This document shows positions 5,895-9,196 of a stretch of DNA of 9,196 nt, in pieces (position 1 is the stretch's first letter; the number at the start of each line of letters is the position of its first letter). This DNA is from an uncultured Chloroflexota bacterium (GTDB lineage: Bacteria; Chloroflexota; Dehalococcoidia; Lucifugimonadales; CAJWER01). The notes beneath the pieces are model-generated. The model was given only the letters and a program-made list of their open reading frames with translations. It was not told the DNA's origin and made no database searches. The stretch covers positions 1-9,196 of the forward strand of contig CAJWER010000108.1 of NCBI GenBank assembly GCA_913030785.1, read 5' to 3'. The translations under genes and the position numbers were made by a program.

Positions 5895-7367
5895 ATGAGC
5901 CAACAGCCCAACATCGTCTTTATCTTCTCCGACAGGCAGCGGTTTGACACGCTGAGTGCATATGGCAACGACTGGATACGCACGCCGAATCTGAATGCGC
6001 TGGCCGAAGAGAGCGTCGTTGTGCGGAACTGCTACGTCACGATGCCGGTATGCGCTCCGGCACGGTCGTCGATCATGACGGGTCTATACCCCCACACGGC
6101 GGGCGTTCCGATCAACCGCGTCGCGATGCCGCCGGATGTGAAAACGGTGGCGCAGATGCTGCCTGACGAGTACCGCACCGCGTATTTTGGCAAGTGGCAC
6201 CTGGGCGATGAGGTCATCCGCCAACGAGGATTTGACGAGTGGGCCAGTGTCATGGATCTCCTCTGGGCGCAGTACACCAAACCCGAATATCTGGGCCAAT
6301 TTTCGAGCTACCGCGAGCACCTGGTCGAGCTCGGCTATAAGCCAGACCAGGAAGTGCCAGGCGGCAAGATATTCTCGGACGAAATGCGAGCCGGCCTACC
6401 GGCCGCCCACCAGCAGTCAACGTTCCTGGCCGGTCTCGCAGAGCGGTTCATCGAGGACAATGCCGACCGCCCCTTTGCTCTGTACGTCAGCATGCTGGAG
6501 CCCCACCCCCCGTTTAACGGGCCATACGACGATCTCTATGATCCCGATACGTTGCCGGTCGATCCGACCTTTTTGAAGCCGCCCGACGAGGGACCTCTGG
6601 TAAACCGGCTGAGGTCGGAGTACTACATGCAGGGGGAATTCGACGGCCACGACCTGTCTTCTGAGCAGGGCTGGCGAAGGCTGCGCGCCAACTATATGGC
6701 AAACATCACTCTGGTCGACGACGCCGTGGGCAGAATCGTGAAGGCGATTGATGACGCTGGTATAGCTGACAACACGGTGCTGGTGTTCACGAGTGAGCAC
6801 GGCGATCTGGTTGGTTCCCACGCCATGCTGGAGCTTCGAAGCTTCTACGAACCGGTATCTCGCGTGCCGTTGCTGATTCGTGCGCCCGGGATGGGTCGCG
6901 AGCAACGGTTCGTCGACGGTAATTTCTCACAGATCGATCTTGTCCCGACGCTATTGGACCTGGTGGGTCAGCCAATACCGCCTCACCTCCAAGGGGTCAA
7001 CCGCTCTGACGTGCTGGCGGGGAACGCCACACTGGAGGGCAACGACATCTTCATACAGCACAACGGTTTCGGCGACAGGGACCTCACGTCGGAGGAGAGC
7101 AGGCCGACGCTATCCGAAGAGAAGGCCGCCGAGATGAACTACATGAATAACCTGCCCTGGCGCTCCGTCGTCACCGCGGACCGCTGGAAGCTCAACTTGA
7201 GCCCAGGTGATCAGTGCGAGCTGTTCGACCTCAACTCCGATCCCTTCGAAATGACCAATCTATATAACGACCCGGCGCAACGTGATCGAATCCGGGGCAT
7301 GGCGGCCCGCATCCGTGTCTGGCAGGATGATACCGGCGATACCGCACGACTACCGACAGTCCCCTGA
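5895..7367 (+). CDS. Sulfatase (arylsulfatase-type, Cys formylglycine class)
   Basis: A 490-residue sulfatase of the alkaline phosphatase superfamily, hydrolysing a sulfate ester (or possibly another ester) in a metal-dependent site. The activation motif C-A-P-A-R (53-57) gives Cys53 as the residue converted to formylglycine. The second signature Y-R-T-A-Y-F-G-K-W-H-L-G is at 93-104 with Lys100 and His102, and His204 is in E-P-H-P-P-F. The metal site includes Asp13 and E-H-G-D (301-304). Departures from the usual pattern are Arg14 where Asp or Gln is expected, Glu301 for Asp, and Leu314 where a Lys normally sits. No signal peptide is visible, so it is probably cytoplasmic. The ATG has AGGTGA 6 nt upstream. 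It heads a two-gene unit with the P1 peptidase and faces the operator region. Activity would need a formylglycine-generating enzyme encoded elsewhere. Confidence 0.9.
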   Translation: MSQQPNIVFIFSDRQRFDTLSAYGNDWIRTPNLNALAEESVVVRNCYVTMPVCAPARSSIMTGLYPHTAGVPINRVAMPPDVKTVAQMLPDEYRTAYFGKWHLGDEVIRQRGFDEWASVMDLLWAQYTKPEYLGQFSSYREHLVELGYKPDQEVPGGKIFSDEMRAGLPAAHQQSTFLAGLAERFIEDNADRPFALYVSMLEPHPPFNGPYDDLYDPDTLPVDPTFLKPPDEGPLVNRLRSEYYMQGEFDGHDLSSEQGWRRLRANYMANITLVDDAVGRIVKAIDDAGIADNTVLVFTSEHGDLVGSHAMLELRSFYEPVSRVPLLIRAPGMGREQRFVDGNFSQIDLVPTLLDLVGQPIPPHLQGVNRSDVLAGNATLEGNDIFIQHNGFGDRDLTSEESRPTLSEEKAAEMNYMNNLPWRSVVTADRWKLNLSPGDQCELFDLNSDPFEMTNLYNDPAQRDRIRGMAARIRVWQDDTGDTARLPTVP

Positions 7368-7401
7368 AATTCGGGCGGACCACATAGTGGAGGAATGAGA
7401 A

Positions 7402-8466
7402 ATGGGTGAAGAGCGACCGAGGGCGGCTGACCTGGGCCTTGAGATTGGCATCATGCCGCGCGGTGCCCACAACGCGCTAACTGACGTGCCCGGCGTGACC
7501 GTTGGCCACGTCACGCTGATCGACGGCGAAGGCCCTCTCTATATTGGCCGTGGCCCTGTACGCACGGGGGTGACGGTGATAAAGCCGCATCAGGGCAACC
7601 TGTTCGAGCGCAAGGTTGTCGGGGCTGTCCATGTTTTGAATGGCTTCGGAAAGGCCATCGGGTTCTTGCAGGTATCCGAATTGGGCGTAATCGAGAGTCC
7701 GATCATGCTGACCAGCACCCTCAGCATCTGGCGTGCGACTGACGCCCTCATTGACTACCTGGCTGATCAGAACCCCGGTGTCTACTCCTTCAATCCCGTG
7801 GTAGGTGAGTGCAACGACGGCTTCCTGAATGACATCGTCGGGCGGCACGTTCGGCCCGAGCACGTTAGAGCCGCCATCGATGGTGCCAGGTCGCCGAATA
7901 CCGACGAGGGAGTGGTGGGCGCAGGGACGGGAATGACAGGATTCGCGTGGAAGGGTGGAATCGGGACTGCGTCACGCCTGTGCGAAATCGACGGCGAGAC
8001 GTACACCCTGGGGGTGCTTACCCTCACGAACACCGGTGACCCTCGGGAGCTTCGCATGGACGGTGTCCGTATCGGTCGGGAGCTACTGCCACCCCCGGAC
8101 TCTTTCGATCCGACCCGCGCGGGCGGCTCGATCATGATGGTGGTGGGCATTGACGCCCCGGTGGACTCAAGGCAACTGGGGCGTATCGGACGTCGTGCCG
8201 CGATGGGCCTGGCTCGGGCGGGCGGTATAGCTGATCACAGTAGTGGCGATTTCATCATCGCGTTCTCTAACACCGACGGTAGTGGGTCGCTCGACGACTC
8301 GGAGTTGACGCCCCTGTTCAGGGCGGCTATCGAGTCAACGGAGGAGGCGGTGATCAACTCGGTCCTACGGGCTCACACGGTGGTTGGTAGGGACGGGAAC
8401 ACCAGGCAGGGCATTCCCATAGAAGACGTGAGGCGGATACTACAAGCGAACGGCATGGGTTCGTAA
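7402..8466 (+). CDS. P1 family peptidase (DmpA/S58-type aminopeptidase-esterase)
   Basis: A 354-residue self-processing N-terminal nucleophile-like hydrolase of the DmpA family, which removes N-terminal residues from small peptides or amides and cleaves some esters. Autoproteolysis is expected at Gly242-Ser243 (A-G-G-S-I-M-M-V-V-G), freeing Ser243 as the nucleophile. By comparison with DmpA from memory, Glu136 (V-G-E-C-N-D), Asn210 (T-N-T-G), Ser281 and Asp283 (S-S-G-D) occupy the known active-site positions at nearly the same spacing. The conserved G-T-G-M and W-K-G-G-I-G-T-A-S-R (183-192) are present. GGAGGA lies 7 nt before the ATG, and the gene begins 34 nt after the sulfatase stop, so the two are probably co-transcribed. 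No signal peptide is seen. The physiological substrate is unknown; an amide- or amino-acid-linked compound related to the sulfatase substrate is one possibility. Confidence 0.92.
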   Translation: MGEERPRAADLGLEIGIMPRGAHNALTDVPGVTVGHVTLIDGEGPLYIGRGPVRTGVTVIKPHQGNLFERKVVGAVHVLNGFGKAIGFLQVSELGVIESPIMLTSTLSIWRATDALIDYLADQNPGVYSFNPVVGECNDGFLNDIVGRHVRPEHVRAAIDGARSPNTDEGVVGAGTGMTGFAWKGGIGTASRLCEIDGETYTLGVLTLTNTGDPRELRMDGVRIGRELLPPPDSFDPTRAGGSIMMVVGIDAPVDSRQLGRIGRRAAMGLARAGGIADHSSGDFIIAFSNTDGSGSLDDSELTPLFRAAIESTEEAVINSVLRAHTVVGRDGNTRQGIPIEDVRRILQANGMGS

Positions 8467-8570
8467 TACTGGGCGGACTTCTTGCTCGGCAGTGTGGAAA
8501 TGGCCCAAGGGCATGTACTGTTCGTCCAACTAAGCGTGCGCAGCACCTTCGAATGGGAGAGGAGGTCTGG

Positions 8571-8607
8571 TCCCTTCTCCCTTGAGGGAGAAGGCTAGGA
8601 TGAGGGT
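8571..8607. repeat. Hairpin element, probable dispersed palindromic repeat
   Basis: CCTTCTCCC (8573-8581) and GGGAGAAGG (8586-8594) form a perfect 9-bp stem with a TTGA loop, followed by CTAGGATGAGGGTG. This arrangement (CT-rich arm, GA-rich arm, then a TAGG-TGAGGG tail) resembles intergenic palindromic repeats that recur many times in various bacterial genomes. This is recognition from memory, not a search result. It lies between convergent genes and ends 11 nt from the stop codon at 8618, so it may also act as a bidirectional transcription end. There is no U-tract. Confidence 0.5.
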
Positions 8608-8617
8608 GTCTGTGGCG

Positions 8618-9196
8618 CTACCCTGGCCCCTGGGACGAGCCCTCGTCAATGTAGGTCGTGTCTCCGACCTTCGAGACCATGATCTGCTGACGATATTTGC
8701 CATTCGCAAGATCCCGCTCAGCGACGTGGGTTTCCGAGGACCACTCGACCTCGTCAAGCGCCGGCCCGTCTATGAGAGCCTCCTCGAGCGCCCTGCCGTC
8801 CATCCAGGCGGGTGCATCCACGCCCAGTGTTCGGAGTATCGTGGGCGCAATGTCGATGTTGCCAGACGGTGCACTCGATACCACGCCCTGCTTGATCCCC
8901 GGCCCCGCCATGATGAACGCACACCGCTGCTCGTGCCTGCTCATCGAGCCGTGGTTTCCCTGGCCCGCGACCAGGCCCGAATTGTAGTGGTGACCGGCGT
9001 ATCCCGCATCGTTGGGAGAAGAGTTCCAGCTGAATGACATGGCAATATCAGGTGCTCGCGGCCCCTCGACCCCTATCAGAGATGCGGGCAGAGTGCCATC
9101 GATTTGGCCCAGCGCATCGGAGGCCACCATGGAGCCGCTCCAGGACTGCTCCATCAACCACGTCGCCAGCCGATCGGCTGTCCTCGCATCACGCCC
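8618..9196 (-). CDS. Alkaline-phosphatase-superfamily hydrolase (phosphodiesterase/sulfatase-like), C-terminal part
   Basis: The frame is open from the right edge to a TAG at 8620-8618, giving 192 visible residues. The start lies outside, and internal TTG/ATG codons near 9157 are not the true start because the frame continues in family-like sequence (A-D-R-L-A-T-W-L) to the edge. His82 in G-N-H-G-S is a likely metal ligand, followed by R-H-E-Q-R, a G-P-G turn near 98-100 and the S-G-N-I-D-I-A-P-T-I-L segment (about 111-121) that closes the core of alkaline phosphatase-superfamily enzymes such as nucleotide pyrophosphatase/phosphodiesterases and sulfatases. D-G-R-A-L-E-E-A-L follows and a beta-rich tail ends the protein. 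The nucleophile region is not in the window, so phosphodiesterase cannot be told from sulfatase. It is convergent with the P1 peptidase gene. Confidence 0.8.
   Translation of the reverse strand, partial: GRDARTADRLATWLMEQSWSGSMVASDALGQIDGTLPASLIGVEGPRAPDIAMSFSWNSSPNDAGYAGHHYNSGLVAGQGNHGSMSRHEQRCAFIMAGPGIKQGVVSSAPSGNIDIAPTILRTLGVDAPAWMDGRALEEALIDGPALDEVEWSSETHVAERDLANGKYRQQIMVSKVGDTTYIDEGSSQGPG

Noticed and set aside
5595..5898. Short plus-strand frames in the divergent region (starts at 5595 and 5707).
   Set aside because: They have no convincing ribosome sites, low-complexity translations, and one overlaps the sulfatase start; the region is better explained as regulatory.
8530..8757. A 75-codon minus-strand frame across the hairpin repeat and the end of the right-hand gene.
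   Set aside because: It overlaps the certain C-terminal coding sequence in another frame and contains the palindromic element.
9155..9157. TTG at 9157 as the start of the right-hand hydrolase.
   Set aside because: The frame stays open and family-like up to the window edge, and the visible part is only the C-terminal portion of such enzymes.
1..9196. CRISPR arrays, tRNA or rRNA genes, and transposase or integrase genes.
   Set aside because: No regularly spaced repeats, no cloverleaf or rRNA-like sequence and no mobile-element protein were seen on reading both strands.

Overview
The window looks like a chromosomal piece of a free-living or host-associated bacterium with a catabolic, glycan- and sugar-acid-oriented gene content. 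The combination of tandem enolase-superfamily dehydratases, a sialidase-fold hydrolase, sulfatase/alkaline-phosphatase-superfamily hydrolases, a P1 (DmpA-type) peptidase, an extended SDR and a DUF4389 protein, moderately GC-rich with several TTG/GTG starts, is what I would expect of a SAR202-like marine Chloroflexota. This taxonomic guess is inference from gene content only. No rRNA, tRNA, phage or IS gene is visible.

Layout. The left half (1-5589) is entirely on the minus strand. In transcription order it carries two paralogous enolase-superfamily acid-sugar dehydratases (5589-4450, then 4409-3267, 40 nt apart), a GC-rich hairpin after their end (3231-3255), a small DUF4389 membrane protein (3088-2513), an NAD(P)-dependent extended SDR (2379-1543), a sialidase-fold glycosidase (1483-440) and the 5' part of a P-loop NTPase/kinase-like gene that starts at a TTG (386) and runs off the left edge. 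A 305-nt divergent intergenic region (5590-5894) then leads to a plus-strand pair, a sulfatase (5895-7367) and a P1-family peptidase (7402-8466), 34 nt apart and probably co-transcribed. At the right edge a convergent minus-strand gene (8618 to the edge) encodes the C-terminal part of a second alkaline-phosphatase-superfamily enzyme. The convergent gap contains a strong 9-bp hairpin that looks like a copy of a dispersed palindromic repeat.

How the genes may work together. The sulfatase and sialidase could strip sulfate and nonulosonic-acid-type groups, the SDR could oxidise a sugar (for example uronate to aldarolactone), and the two dehydratases could convert the resulting acid sugars to 2-keto-3-deoxy acids. 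None of the complete hydrolases shows a signal peptide, so this would be intracellular processing of imported small molecules. The divergent region carries repeated GTCACAA/TTGTGAC boxes, including a TTGTGAC-N9-GTCACAA dyad just upstream of the sulfatase. These boxes are a good candidate for the operator that co-regulates the two arms. Substrates, transporter and regulator are not visible in the window.
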